Assembly (NCBI GenBank): GCA_021646415.1
Contig: SOEU01000001.1
Span: 1-64,000, forward strand
Origin: Candidatus Brocadia sp.
GTDB taxonomy: Bacteria; Planctomycetota; Brocadiia; Brocadiales; Brocadiaceae
Length of the DNA: 64,000 nt
Direction: 5' to 3'
Part shown: in pieces, positions 33,594 through 42,846 of the stretch
Position numbering within the stretch: position 1 is the first letter of the stretch
Layout: the number at the start of each line of letters is the position of its first letter
The notes under the pieces: model-generated
Told to the model about the DNA's origin: nothing
The model's database searches: none
Seen by the model: only the letters and a program-made list of their open reading frames with translations
Position numbers and translations under genes: made by a program

Positions 33594-36365
33594 ATGAACC
33601 GCATTGCCATTGCAATTAAAAATCGCTTGAGCCTTCGCCCACCGCAAGCAGATAGTCTGAATATACTGGCAGAGCTTACAGACAAGTTAACGTTAAAGAA
33701 ACACACCCCCAACCCCCTCTCGAGAGGGGAGCTTAAAAGTCCCCTCTTGGGAGGGGATTTAGGGGTGGGTAATACGGGAGGGGATTCAGGGGTGGGTTTT
33801 TTCCTTCAACAAGAACTTGAAAAGGTAAAAACCAGTTACCCTACCTGCACCGATTTTGAAAGAAACTTTCCTTCTCTCTGTTTTGCTTTGGCTACGGGTG
33901 TTGGAAAGACACGGTTAATGGGGGCATTTGTGGCTTATCTGTATCTGTCAAAAGGTATAAAAAACTTTTTTATTTTGGCTCCTAATATTACCATTTATAA
34001 CAAACTCATTGAAGATTTCTCCAATCCCACCAGCCCAAAATATGTATTTCAGGGGATTGGTGAGTTTGTTCACAGACAACCACGGATTGTTACCGGGGAT
34101 AATTACAATGCCATTGCCCAAACTTCCTTTTTTGAGTCAGACGCACATATTAACGTATTTAATATTTCCAAGATAAATGCCGAAACAAAGGGCGGAAAAC
34201 TTCCGCGCATTAAAAGGCTTTCGGAGTATTTAGGCGTTTCTTATTTTAATTACCTTTCAAACCTCGATGATCTTGTCCTGTTGATGGATGAGTCACATCA
34301 TTATAGAGCAGATAGGGGAATGCAGGTTATTAATGAACTAAACCCAATTTTGGGTTTAGAACTTACAGCGACTCCACAAGTAGAACGAAGTGGAGGGGCT
34401 ATTAAGTTTAAAAATGTCGTGTTTGAATATTCATTAGCTAAGGCTATTCAGGACGGTTTTGTGAAGGAACCGGCAGTGGCTACCCGCAAAGACTTTGACC
34501 CTTCCAAATATTCTAGTGATGAACTGGACAGGATAAAACTGGAAGACGGCATTCGTATCCACGAAGACACGAAAGTGGCTTTGGATATATATGCGCGGGA
34601 TAATAGAGTAAAACCGGTAAAGCCTTTTGTGCTGGTTGTCGCCCAGGATACAACCCATGCCGGCAAATTAAAGCATTTGATCATTTCAAAGGCATTCTTT
34701 GAAGGTAATTATGCCGATAAGGTAATGGAAATCCACTCCAGCCAGACGGGTACGGAAAAAGAAGAAAATGTTGCACAGTTGATTTCTTTGGAAAGGCCAG
34801 AAAATAATATAGAAATTGTCATCCATGTTAATATGCTGAAAGAAGGTTGGGACGTAACTAATCTTTATACAATTATCCCCTTAAGAACGGCTACGTCTAT
34901 GACCTTAAGAGAACAGACTATTGGCAGGGGCTTACGCTTGCCGTATGGGAAAAGAACGGGAAATGACAAGGTGGACAAATTAACTATTGTTGCCCACGAT
35001 AAATTTCAGGAAATAATTGACGCAGCCAATCAACCCGATTCCATTATTAAAAGACAAAATATAATCGAAATTGACCCACAGGAAATTTCCGGGCAAAAAG
35101 AGGTAATTACCTCTGCTTCAAACATTGAACAGCAATTTGAGGAAGAACAAAAAAGGATTGAACGTATTGCCGAACCTGAACAAAGGCAAAAGGCACAGAT
35201 TAATTTTGAACTCAGAAAGACGATCCTTTCGACACTTCCGGAACTCAACAATGCGGTGGCGAACGTCAATGAATTGACAAAGTCTGAAATCAAGCAAATA
35301 GCAGTAGAAAAAATAAAACAAATGATTTGCAGTACCCTTCAGAAAAGTTTATTTGCCGCAGAAATGATAAAGGAAGTTGAAGAAGCGTATGAAGCGGTGG
35401 TACTTGATTTTGTACAGAACATTATCGAAATTCCAAGGATTACTATTCAGCAAAGTAATGAAGTACGGTCGGGCTTTAAGGATTTTGACCTTGATACGAA
35501 AAATCTGAATTACCAACCGGTATCGGAAGAAATTTTGGTAAAAAAGCTTCGTGAACAGGAAAACAGTGTTGATATTATAAGCGGGAAGGGCAGAGGTATA
35601 CATGACAGTCCGGAAAATATCATTGTTAACGAACTCATGAATTATCCGGAAATAGACTATGACGGACAGTCTGATTTGTTATTCAAAGTAGCTGATCAGG
35701 CAATTGAAAAATTCAGGACGTACCTTGATGATGATAAATTGATGAATGTCGTTCTCTATAATAAGAGAGAAATTGCGGGATATATTCATTCGCAATTAAT
35801 GCAACATTTTTACCTTGAAGCACCAAGCTATGAAAAACCCATGGTAAGGCCTTTTACAAAAATCGAAGAACATAATCTTTCAAAATACACGAAAGACAGT
35901 ATTCATCATTTTACAGAGACAATCACACCGACCAATGCCATTCCCAATAAGGTATTTAGTGGTTTCAGGAAGGCATGCCACAATTTGTATAAATTTGATT
36001 CCAAGACAGAAAAAGATTTTGCGGTCATTTTAGAGCAGGACAAGGCAGTTCTTAAGTGGCTAAGACCCGCATCGAGTCAATTCCACATATACTGGAAGCA
36101 CAATTCAAGGCAATACAATTCTGATTTTGTAGTGGAAATGAAAGATGCTATTTATATGGTGGAAACCAAAAAAGAAGGTGATATTGGAACCACAGATGTT
36201 CAGGAAAAAGCCCAGGCAGCCGTAGAATATTGCAAGTATGCTACTGATTTTACCATTCAAAATAGAGGGAAACCCTGGAAATATATTTTAATACCGCATA
36301 ATGCAGTTATGGTAAATATGGGCTTTGAGAACTTGGTAAGGAGTTATGAATATCAAAGTGAATAA
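33594..36365 (+). CDS. Type III-like restriction helicase-nuclease (Res)
   Basis: A DEAD/DEAH-type translocase with ATGVGKTRLMGAFV (Walker A, about residue 100), LLMDESHHYRAD (Walker B), LGLELTATP and QTIGRGLRLPYG, followed by a C-terminal nuclease domain with NSDFVVEMKDAIYMVETKKE (PD-D/ExK pattern). Length of 923 residues is usual for Res. A GC-rich repeat is translated at about residues 37-68, before the ATPase domain. I chose the ATG at 33594; a TTG at 33579 would add five residues. With Mod it should cut unmodified DNA after ATP-driven communication between sites. Confidence 0.88.
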   Translation: MNRIAIAIKNRLSLRPPQADSLNILAELTDKLTLKKHTPNPLSRGELKSPLLGGDLGVGNTGGDSGVGFFLQQELEKVKTSYPTCTDFERNFPSLCFALATGVGKTRLMGAFVAYLYLSKGIKNFFILAPNITIYNKLIEDFSNPTSPKYVFQGIGEFVHRQPRIVTGDNYNAIAQTSFFESDAHINVFNISKINAETKGGKLPRIKRLSEYLGVSYFNYLSNLDDLVLLMDESHHYRADRGMQVINELNPILGLELTATPQVERSGGAIKFKNVVFEYSLAKAIQDGFVKEPAVATRKDFDPSKYSSDELDRIKLEDGIRIHEDTKVALDIYARDNRVKPVKPFVLVVAQDTTHAGKLKHLIISKAFFEGNYADKVMEIHSSQTGTEKEENVAQLISLERPENNIEIVIHVNMLKEGWDVTNLYTIIPLRTATSMTLREQTIGRGLRLPYGKRTGNDKVDKLTIVAHDKFQEIIDAANQPDSIIKRQNIIEIDPQEISGQKEVITSASNIEQQFEEEQKRIERIAEPEQRQKAQINFELRKTILSTLPELNNAVANVNELTKSEIKQIAVEKIKQMICSTLQKSLFAAEMIKEVEEAYEAVVLDFVQNIIEIPRITIQQSNEVRSGFKDFDLDTKNLNYQPVSEEILVKKLREQENSVDIISGKGRGIHDSPENIIVNELMNYPEIDYDGQSDLLFKVADQAIEKFRTYLDDDKLMNVVLYNKREIAGYIHSQLMQHFYLEAPSYEKPMVRPFTKIEEHNLSKYTKDSIHHFTETITPTNAIPNKVFSGFRKACHNLYKFDSKTEKDFAVILEQDKAVLKWLRPASSQFHIYWKHNSRQYNSDFVVEMKDAIYMVETKKEGDIGTTDVQEKAQAAVEYCKYATDFTIQNRGKPWKYILIPHNAVMVNMGFENLVRSYEYQSE
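33701..33800 (+). repeat. In-frame GC-rich repeat, res copy
   Basis: The unit reads CACACCCCCAACCCCCTC, the palindrome CCCCTCTCGAGAGGGG, then CCCCTCTTGGGAGGGG and two GGGGTGGGT blocks. It is translated HTPNPLSRGELKSPLLGG and DLGVGNTGGDSGVG, the same frame as in mod and the helicase, and lies between LTDKLTLK and LQQELEKV. Confidence 0.88.
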
Positions 36366-36370
36366 TTTCT

Positions 36371-37510
36371 TTACTTTAGGGATAATTTTTTGTATATTTC
36401 CAACGTTTTCCGGGCAGTATTCTCCCACGAAAAATCCTTAATCCGTTCTAAAGATTTCGTGATTAAGCTGTTTCTCAACTCCTCGTCCAGCAGCACCTTG
36501 TTTATTGCGTCCCGGAGAGCAGTAACATCGTGCGGATTGACAAGTACGGCTGCATCCCCCGCAACCTCTGATATTACGGGAATATCAGAGGCAATGATCG
36601 GTATTCCATGCCCCATCGCCTCCAGGACAGGCAAGCCGAATCCTTCAATAAGAGACGGAAAAACAAACACCTTCGCTTTTTTATAAAGATATTTTAAATC
36701 GCAGTCCTGAACGTATCCCAGGAAAAAAACCTTTTCCTCTAATTTACAATCATGAACAGCTGACTTTACATCTTCATAAGCATTTCCTTTATTGCCAGCA
36801 ATCACAATTGCATAATTCCTTTGTAAGGAATCGTCAAGGAGGGAAAACGCCCTTACAATAGATTCAACCTGCTTTGTTTTTTCGATAACACCTACATAGA
36901 GTATATAATTCCCGGGTATATGATACTTTTTGAAAATATATTCACCATCGTTATCATCATTATCTACGGATAAATTCCCTGAAAAACCTTCCAGGGTTAC
37001 ACCAATGGATTCAGGGGTATAGTCCAATAGATCAAGAATTGCCTTTCTCGTGGTATCCGATACGGTTATTATGAAATTGGCTTTCTTTACACTGAGGAGC
37101 ACGAAAAGTCGTTTTGCATAACTTTTGAGTCTCCCATATTTTTCCGACTGAATAAATTCCGCAAGGTCGTGGATTGTTACCACTATGGGACAGTGCCGTT
37201 TTAAAATCGGTATGGGGTTTGTATAATGAAGCACGTTGAGGTTATACGTTTTTACCACTTTGGGGAATATCAGTGCCTGCCAGAATGCCTTTAACAGGGT
37301 GCCTTTTGGCGGAGACATTTGTATAAACTGAAAGTTGGGTGCTGTGAGTGGCTTTACAAATCTTTGCCAGTGTGCATAGAAGATGAAGTACTGATTTGTA
37401 GTATCCATTTGGGAGAATTGATAGAGTATCTCTGTGATATACCTGTCTGTGCCTCTTAAGGTTTCGTTCGAGGTTATCATATTGATACCGATGTTTATTC
37501 TATTCTTCAA
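36371..37510 (-). CDS. Family 4 glycosyltransferase
   Basis: This is a GT-B enzyme with the N-terminal acceptor domain and the retaining GT4 donor-site motif EGFGLPVLEAMGHGIPIIASD (E-x7-E) near residue 300. Others include YILYVGVIEKTKQV and FFLGYVQDCDLKYLYKKAKV. The start is a TTG with AGGA about 6 bases upstream. The gene stops only 6 bp from the convergent res stop, marking the right border of the defence island. It is followed upstream by the GT9 gene with a 20-bp gap. The sugar is not predictable. Confidence 0.9.
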   Translation of the reverse strand: MKNRINIGINMITSNETLRGTDRYITEILYQFSQMDTTNQYFIFYAHWQRFVKPLTAPNFQFIQMSPPKGTLLKAFWQALIFPKVVKTYNLNVLHYTNPIPILKRHCPIVVTIHDLAEFIQSEKYGRLKSYAKRLFVLLSVKKANFIITVSDTTRKAILDLLDYTPESIGVTLEGFSGNLSVDNDDNDGEYIFKKYHIPGNYILYVGVIEKTKQVESIVRAFSLLDDSLQRNYAIVIAGNKGNAYEDVKSAVHDCKLEEKVFFLGYVQDCDLKYLYKKAKVFVFPSLIEGFGLPVLEAMGHGIPIIASDIPVISEVAGDAAVLVNPHDVTALRDAINKVLLDEELRNSLITKSLERIKDFSWENTARKTLEIYKKLSLK

Positions 37511-37530
37511 TGTTGATCCTGCTAACCATA

Positions 37531-38712
37531 CTAACCGGGTATTTTTGTGAAAATTGTTGACAATACCTTCTTTACCGCATTGAATACTTCGTCTACAGAA
37601 ATTTCACTTAAGCACGGGAAATCCTTACAGTCCGGCGTATAGTCGTGCTGGTGTACATAACAAGGTGAACACGCCAGATTTTTTCTTATCACAATACAGC
37701 CTTCCTGTGGGCCAATAACCTGCTCCGGTGAAGTTGAGCCGAAGATGGCCACAGAAGGTATTTTTAAAGCCAGTGCAATGTGCAGCGGACCTGAGTCGTT
37801 ACCTAAAAACAGGCTGGAAACCTTGATAATAGCGACCATCTGTGCAAGGGTAGTCCTGCCCATTACACTGATAATATCAGGGCTTTCAACTTCTTTGAGG
37901 ATTCTTTTGCCTGTTTCAATATCTCCCCTATTTCCGATTATGATAATTTTTAATTGTAGTTCTTTTATCAGTCTCTGAATAAGAGATATATATTTTTCAA
38001 GTGGCCAACACCGGTATCCCGCTTTCCACGATGCTCCCGGGTGGACAGTAATTACAGGGGATGGGATTTCCCGGGTAAGTTGTTTTATCAGAAGCTTTGC
38101 TTCATGAATATCCTTTTCAGGTATGCTGAGGTCTATTTCTTCCTTTGTTACCTGTAATCCGGCATTTCGTAAAATGTCCAGGTTTTGCTTTACTATCGGA
38201 ATGTCTTCTCTGAGTTCAATCGTTATGGTATTTAATGAACCTGCTCTGCCTTTCTGAAAACCAATCCGGTGAGGTACCCCTGTGAGAAAATTCATCAGGA
38301 CTTCTTCTCTCATGCCTTCTCCCCTGTCAGGGGCATAGACAAGGCCGAAATGCCTTTTTCTTAAAGAAAAAATAAGCGGGAACTTTCTGAAAAATCCCTT
38401 GTGCCTGCTTTTAAGGTCGTAATCAATTACCTCGGATATGATGTCATTTTTAGAAAAGAGTGACAAAATCTCTTTTGCCTCCGGAGATGCCAGAACAGAA
38501 ATAGAGGCGGCAGGGAAATTGTTTTTCAGGCATTCTATGGCCGGGAATACCCGTATAAGGTCTCCTATGCCACCGCCTTCGGCAACGAGTATCTTTCTTA
38601 TCTGTGAATGAGCTATGGGCTTATTGTTATTGCCGGGGCAAGGTGCAAATTTTTCAAAAATGGAGAAAAAAATGTTTTTTAGGCTCGCCTTTAGACTTAA
38701 AGCACTGCTCAT
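37531..38712 (-). CDS. Family 9 (heptosyltransferase-like) glycosyltransferase
   Basis: Typical GT9 blocks: ILVAEGGGIGDLIRVFPAIE near the N-terminus, VITVHPGASWKAGYRCWPLE, and FLGNDSGPLHIALALKIPSVAIFG followed by SPEQVIGPQ. GT9 enzymes move heptose or similar sugars from ADP-activated donors to the lipopolysaccharide core or related glycans. The C-terminal CSPCYVHQHDYTPDCKDFPC segment is cysteine-rich, as in many GT9 proteins. Length (393 residues) is normal. Confidence 0.9.
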   Translation of the reverse strand: MSSALSLKASLKNIFFSIFEKFAPCPGNNNKPIAHSQIRKILVAEGGGIGDLIRVFPAIECLKNNFPAASISVLASPEAKEILSLFSKNDIISEVIDYDLKSRHKGFFRKFPLIFSLRKRHFGLVYAPDRGEGMREEVLMNFLTGVPHRIGFQKGRAGSLNTITIELREDIPIVKQNLDILRNAGLQVTKEEIDLSIPEKDIHEAKLLIKQLTREIPSPVITVHPGASWKAGYRCWPLEKYISLIQRLIKELQLKIIIIGNRGDIETGKRILKEVESPDIISVMGRTTLAQMVAIIKVSSLFLGNDSGPLHIALALKIPSVAIFGSTSPEQVIGPQEGCIVIRKNLACSPCYVHQHDYTPDCKDFPCLSEISVDEVFNAVKKVLSTIFTKIPG

Positions 38713-38815
38713 GTGGTCTATGGTATTCCTTTATAAAAACCTCGTTTTTCGATAATTTTTTTACAACCCCCTTCACCCCCCTTTTTTAAGGGGGATTTAG
38801 GTATGGCTATGCAGC

Positions 38816-38876
38816 GTTAAAGCTGCCTTTTGTTAGGTTGTTTTTAAATGCGTTGATAATAATCTTTGCTGGTTCA
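38816..38876 (-). pseudogene. Duplicated 3' tail of a glycosyltransferase gene
   Basis: GCGTTAAAGCTGCCTTTTGT and following bases match 39152-39211, which spans the end of the 39168-40355 gene and its 3' flank, at most positions. On the minus strand it reads AKIIINAFKNNLT against SEIIISALENTT in the gene. It is the leftover of a paralogue or of a local duplication. Confidence 0.5.
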
Positions 38877-38894
38877 ATCGTCCTCGATTGAACC
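38871..38894. repeat. Hairpin, 10-bp perfect arms
   Basis: GGTTCAATCG pairs with CGATTGAACC around TCCT. It is nearly the same sequence as the hairpin at 38959-38981, differing by one compensated base pair. Confidence 0.7.
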
Positions 38895-38958
38895 GGAATA
38901 GTTGGCATTTTTCGTTGCTGATAGCATTTCGGCGATTATAGCACGGTGCAAAATAGAT

Positions 38959-38981
38959 GGTTCAATCTACAAGATTGAACC
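38959..38981. repeat. Hairpin, 10-bp perfect arms (sister of 38871-38894)
   Basis: GGTTCAATCT pairs with AGATTGAACC around ACA. Relative to its sister the last stem pair changes from G-C to T-A on both arms, so the pairing is kept. Confidence 0.7.
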
Positions 38982-39070
38982 AGCCATGAAGGGGGTATTG
39001 CAATACGCCCCTATGGCTATTATCCTTCGACATTCATTGTTCTTTGTTCGATGTTGGAATCATCATAAAT

Positions 39071-39100
39071 CGTAGGGACACGGAGCACCGTGTCCCTACG
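39071..39100. repeat. Hairpin, 13-bp perfect arms
   Basis: CGTAGGGACACGG (39071-39083) pairs exactly with CCGTGTCCCTACG (39088-39100) around AGCA. Similar palindromes containing GTAGGGACACGG are widespread intergenic repeats in bacteria, in my recollection. It lies about 70 bp past the stop of the minus-strand glycosyltransferase gene. Confidence 0.7.
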
Positions 39101-39167
39101 ATCCTTGTATGTGTTATGTCTTGAACAGGGATTGGTTACTTCTCTGTGGCGTTAAGGCTATCTTTTG

Positions 39168-40355
39168 TTAGGTTGTGTTTTCAAGAGCGCTGATAATAAT
39201 CTCAGAAGCCTTTTCTAATCTACCTTCCCATGTCCATCCTTGTGATGCCTGAATATATTTTCGTACCATTTCTTCTTTTTTGCCATCCTCTAAGGCGGCT
39301 TCAATATTCTGGATAAATTCTCCGGAAGTCCTTGATAAACGAATGATTTCCTGATAATCTTCCAGCTCAGGAATCCATGAGGAAACTACCGGTTTACCGG
39401 AAGCCAGATACTCGAATGCCTTGGTTGGCTGGCATGCCTTTAAAAAATCCTCTCCCTGGTAAGGAATCAGGCACACATCAAAACCTTTGATATAAGAAGG
39501 TAAAAGATCTTGTGACCTGGTTCCCACAAAGAGAATATTTTTTTGCTGTGTAATGTAAGCAGGGGGGTTCTCGACGCATGGTCCAACGAAGACAAAATTC
39601 CAGTTCGACTTAGCAACAGCGGCCTCCCGTATCCATTCCCAATTCATCTTGGAGTTGACCATGCCACCAACAAAACCGATAACCGGACTGGGAATATCTT
39701 CCAGTTTTGGTGCAATCTTACAGGCAGGGGATTGGGCTTGCTGAAAAAGTTCACTATCAACACCGGAAGGAAGATAATGGGTATTGGGATTCTGTCCTTT
39801 TCGGATTTGATAGAGATATTTGGACGTGGTAAAGACGACATCTGCCCTTTTTGCCAGTCTCTCCTCCATATCTGACAATCGGTTCCTCTTATTAAAGTGA
39901 TAACAAAAGAAAAAACCCACGTCATCATTGCAATCATAACAAACCAATTTTTCACCAAACTCTCCCCTGGGGTTGATGGCATAGGGATGATAGATCCATA
40001 CGATTGGGTCTGTAAAACCCAGGCGCCTGGCCGTTTTTGCAATTGCGGATGTGATGAGTGACTGATTTAGGCTATCGGCATTTTTGTAGTGTCCATACTG
40101 TAATAACAGCGGGGGTGGATAATAAACATACATGTTGTCATTTATTTGGTGCACTCCGCGCAACCACAGAAATGTTTTTTTCAGGCGGTCTTTCCACAGT
40201 GAAGGGCGGATGATCAGGTTGCTATATGCCACGGGAGGGTCTACAAACAAGACCCTGTTGTGCCTTGCCAGCCTGGTCATCATCTGGTGCATTACGAGGG
40301 GGATCGAATCCCACACCAGCCACGAGATGCAGATAATGTTTTCATCGTTGATCAT
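39168..40355 (-). CDS. GT4/TuaH-like glycosyltransferase
   Basis: A 395-residue GT-B protein. The N-terminus (ICISWLVWDSIPLVMHQMMT and RVLFVDPPVAYS) resembles the TuaH-like group. It goes on with FTTSKYLYQIRKGQNP, THYLPSGVDSELFQQ and IGFVGGMVNSKMNWEWI. The donor-site end reads KAFEYLASGKPVVSSWIPEL. It overlaps the radical SAM gene by 14 bp, so the two are likely coupled. Its 3' end is partially duplicated downstream. Confidence 0.85.
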   Translation of the reverse strand: MINDENIICISWLVWDSIPLVMHQMMTRLARHNRVLFVDPPVAYSNLIIRPSLWKDRLKKTFLWLRGVHQINDNMYVYYPPPLLLQYGHYKNADSLNQSLITSAIAKTARRLGFTDPIVWIYHPYAINPRGEFGEKLVCYDCNDDVGFFFCYHFNKRNRLSDMEERLAKRADVVFTTSKYLYQIRKGQNPNTHYLPSGVDSELFQQAQSPACKIAPKLEDIPSPVIGFVGGMVNSKMNWEWIREAAVAKSNWNFVFVGPCVENPPAYITQQKNILFVGTRSQDLLPSYIKGFDVCLIPYQGEDFLKACQPTKAFEYLASGKPVVSSWIPELEDYQEIIRLSRTSGEFIQNIEAALEDGKKEEMVRKYIQASQGWTWEGRLEKASEIIISALENTT

Positions 40356-41493
40356 GTGAATCCCTTTTTAGAAATTTTTTGTAAAACCTTTTCCATAAAG
40401 GAAGTGTACCACTGTGCACCATGCAGCATTTTTGACAGAGAGGAGGAAGGTTCTTGCGAAGGAGCCTTCGTATATTCATAGCACGCCTGTTGTTCCAAAT
40501 TTTACGAAAGGGTATTTCTCTTACATTGCCCATTTTGTATTCTGTAAACATGGCACATGGTACGACATCACCCAATGGAGTGATCATAGCAGACAGCCAT
40601 GGGATATTACATCGAAGGACAGAGAATTTCCCTTTCAATAAATGATCTTTGTTTCCGCTGAGCAGTGCCGGGTCTAAATCACACTTGATTTCTGAGCCCC
40701 CCCTTTTCTTTATATTTTCTATGACAGACTCCAATTGGTCAATGTGCTCTTTCTGGAGCAAATACTCAGGGCTAATATCTGAAAAGGTATGAAAACCAAT
40801 AATTTTTTCTCCCATTACCTGATTCGTACGTTCTACCGTATTATGATCTACAATCGAAAGATAATTGAAATTTATCCTTCGAACGGTAAGAGATTTTGCA
40901 AGATCTGTTATCGCGGGTAAGAAAAAAAAATTCTTTGAAGAAATTGTAGTGTTTATAAAGACCTCGGGAAAATCAGTATTGTACTCCTTCTGCCTTTGTT
41001 TGATTAAACGTATTCCTTCAATGGCATGATCAAATGCTCCCTCAAACCCTCTAATCTCATCATGGAGTTCCTTATTAGCGCTATCGATTGAAATGCCAAT
41101 GGAATCTATTCCGGAGGTGACTATTTGTTTAGCCAAATCAGAGTTGATTAAATATCCATTTGAAATCGTAGAACAGTACAGCCCCTTCGATTTACAATAT
41201 TTAACAATGTCTAAAAAATCTTTCCTTAAAAATGGTTCTCCTCCGCAAAAGTATATGGATTTAACCCCTATAGTATAAAGTTCCTCAATAAGTCCTTCTA
41301 TTTCGGATTTTGACAGGATAGTGTTGTCCTCTATTCGTGAAGTTTTAAAATCTTTAGTCCACATCCTGCACATCACGCATCGGAAGATACAGCTATAGTT
41401 AACCTCTATGGTGACCGATTCCGGAGGTGAAGCGTATCCCAGTCCTAAATTGTACGGAAGGTTTCTTTTTATTTTCCTAATTAACTTTCCCAT
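40342..41493 (-). CDS. Radical SAM/SPASM protein
   Basis: The radical SAM cluster site is CIFRCVMC (CxxxCxxC), preceded by VTIEVNYS and followed by GVKSIYFCGGEPFLRKDF. A C-terminal SPASM-type region has cysteines in ITPLGDVVPCAMF and PPLCQKCC, which would hold an auxiliary Fe-S cluster. In glycan loci such proteins may modify sugars or peptides by radical chemistry; the substrate here is unknown. I took the ATG at 41493; a TTG two codons upstream is possible. It ends inside the start of the next glycosyltransferase gene. Confidence 0.87.
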   Translation of the reverse strand: MGKLIRKIKRNLPYNLGLGYASPPESVTIEVNYSCIFRCVMCRMWTKDFKTSRIEDNTILSKSEIEGLIEELYTIGVKSIYFCGGEPFLRKDFLDIVKYCKSKGLYCSTISNGYLINSDLAKQIVTSGIDSIGISIDSANKELHDEIRGFEGAFDHAIEGIRLIKQRQKEYNTDFPEVFINTTISSKNFFFLPAITDLAKSLTVRRINFNYLSIVDHNTVERTNQVMGEKIIGFHTFSDISPEYLLQKEHIDQLESVIENIKKRGGSEIKCDLDPALLSGNKDHLLKGKFSVLRCNIPWLSAMITPLGDVVPCAMFTEYKMGNVREIPFRKIWNNRRAMNIRRLLRKNLPPLCQKCCMVHSGTLPLWKRFYKKFLKRDSHDQR

Positions 41494-41502
41494 AGACAAA
41501 AG

Positions 41503-42846
41503 TCAGATTTTATAAAGAGTTTCTTCTTTGTTGGATACTATTCTGTTTACAACTTCCATCCCTTGCATTACCGAATGATCCATGTTGCCAACCTCATATT
41601 TCCATCCCCCAAACCGTCCCCGGGAATAAATGTTCTGTTCTGAAAGATATGATTGAATATGTTTTATTATATGGTCTCTTCCGAGGAAAGGGACTGGAAA
41701 AGAATATGGTATATCAACGAGAAAGGTTGAAACGATCAGAGACCGGTCCTCCTCTTTTAAGAGTTTTGAGTTGATCAATCCCTGAATGGTTTTTTCTATG
41801 ATGGTTTCTTTTGACACGGTCTTAAACCTTGAGTAAGAGGTCTCAGCCAGAAAAGAAAAAAACTCCCCTGTTGGCGTCACATTGGGTGAATAATTGGAGA
41901 GATAGGTGACTCTGTAAAAAGGTGAATTATTTTCGGGAAAATACATCCAGTTTTTATTGCTGGGGCAGGGTTTCCTGATGCCAATGCCTACCATGTAGCC
42001 TCCACTCCAGAGGAATTCCTCCGCAGACCTTCCTAACCATTCGGGTTTGTCTTCTATTTTGTCCAGGAGCTCAGTGAGAGGTATTGTGGAGATTAATACG
42101 TCGTAAGAAGCCTTTTCTCCATCTTCAAAAATAACTTCTTTTCTGTCAGTGGCGATTTGTACGGCATTTTTGCTCAAATAAAGGTGATCTCTGGTATACG
42201 GTAAAAACTTATTGAACAAACCACCAGTGCCCCCGAAGAGTGGATACCGGAATGTATTATTAGGCCCCCATTCACTGTCATCTCTCAGAGAGATAATATT
42301 TTTCAGAACCTTCTTGATATCGATAATACTCACTCTTTCGGCTATCCAATTATAATCCATCGAGTTTAAAGGACATGCCCATACCTTATGATTATAGGGA
42401 ATCATAAAGTGTCTGGCAATGCCTTCTCCAAAGAAATGGTAAATCCATTCCTCGAAGTTTTTGTAAGAGCCTTTTCTCTGAAGGACATCAAAAAGTCCCG
42501 AAACGCATTCAAACACAAGTTCCTTATCCGGGTGCATATGAAAATTATTTTGAAAAGGATACTTGATAAAATTGTCCTTAAGCCATATCCAGCTCTCTCT
42601 CTTGAAAGTGAGTACATCATTGTGTAATAAATCATCTACTAACCGATTAAACCGGTCGATGTTTGAAAAGAGTATATGCCCTCCGATGTCCCAGGTAAAA
42701 CCCTGTTTATCTCTAAAACTGGCAGAAAGGCCGCCGACATAGTTGTTTTTTTCATAGATAGTCCAGTTTTTATAGCCGGTTTCATGGAGTCTGTATGCAG
42801 CCCCAAGGCCGGTAGGCCCGGCTCCTAAAATGACAATTTTTTTCAT
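41503..42846 (-). CDS. UDP-galactopyranose mutase-like flavoprotein
   Basis: The FAD-binding Rossmann motif is IVILGAGPTGLGAAYRL with the acidic strand IYEKNNYVGGLS, then WDIGGHILFSNIDRFN. The layout and a FIKYPFQNN segment recall the UGM/protoporphyrinogen-oxidase-like amino-oxidase superfamily, and the position among glycosyltransferases favours a sugar substrate. It overlaps the upstream GT4 gene by 4 bp and ends about 10 bp before the radical SAM gene. Ring contraction of UDP-galactose is one possibility, not shown by sequence. Confidence 0.82.
   Translation of the reverse strand: MKKIVILGAGPTGLGAAYRLHETGYKNWTIYEKNNYVGGLSASFRDKQGFTWDIGGHILFSNIDRFNRLVDDLLHNDVLTFKRESWIWLKDNFIKYPFQNNFHMHPDKELVFECVSGLFDVLQRKGSYKNFEEWIYHFFGEGIARHFMIPYNHKVWACPLNSMDYNWIAERVSIIDIKKVLKNIISLRDDSEWGPNNTFRYPLFGGTGGLFNKFLPYTRDHLYLSKNAVQIATDRKEVIFEDGEKASYDVLISTIPLTELLDKIEDKPEWLGRSAEEFLWSGGYMVGIGIRKPCPSNKNWMYFPENNSPFYRVTYLSNYSPNVTPTGEFFSFLAETSYSRFKTVSKETIIEKTIQGLINSKLLKEEDRSLIVSTFLVDIPYSFPVPFLGRDHIIKHIQSYLSEQNIYSRGRFGGWKYEVGNMDHSVMQGMEVVNRIVSNKEETLYKI

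Larger units (their letters stand above)
38713..39167. other. Spacer with three perfect hairpins and a duplicated gene tail
   Basis: This 455-bp gap holds no intact gene. In order: a GC-rich run at about 38763-38805 related to the in-frame repeat (ACCCCCTTCACCCCCC then AAGGGGGATTTAGG), a partial copy of the 3' end of the next glycosyltransferase gene (38816-38876), and three perfect inverted repeats at 38871-38894, 38959-38981 and 39071-39100. Confidence 0.65.
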
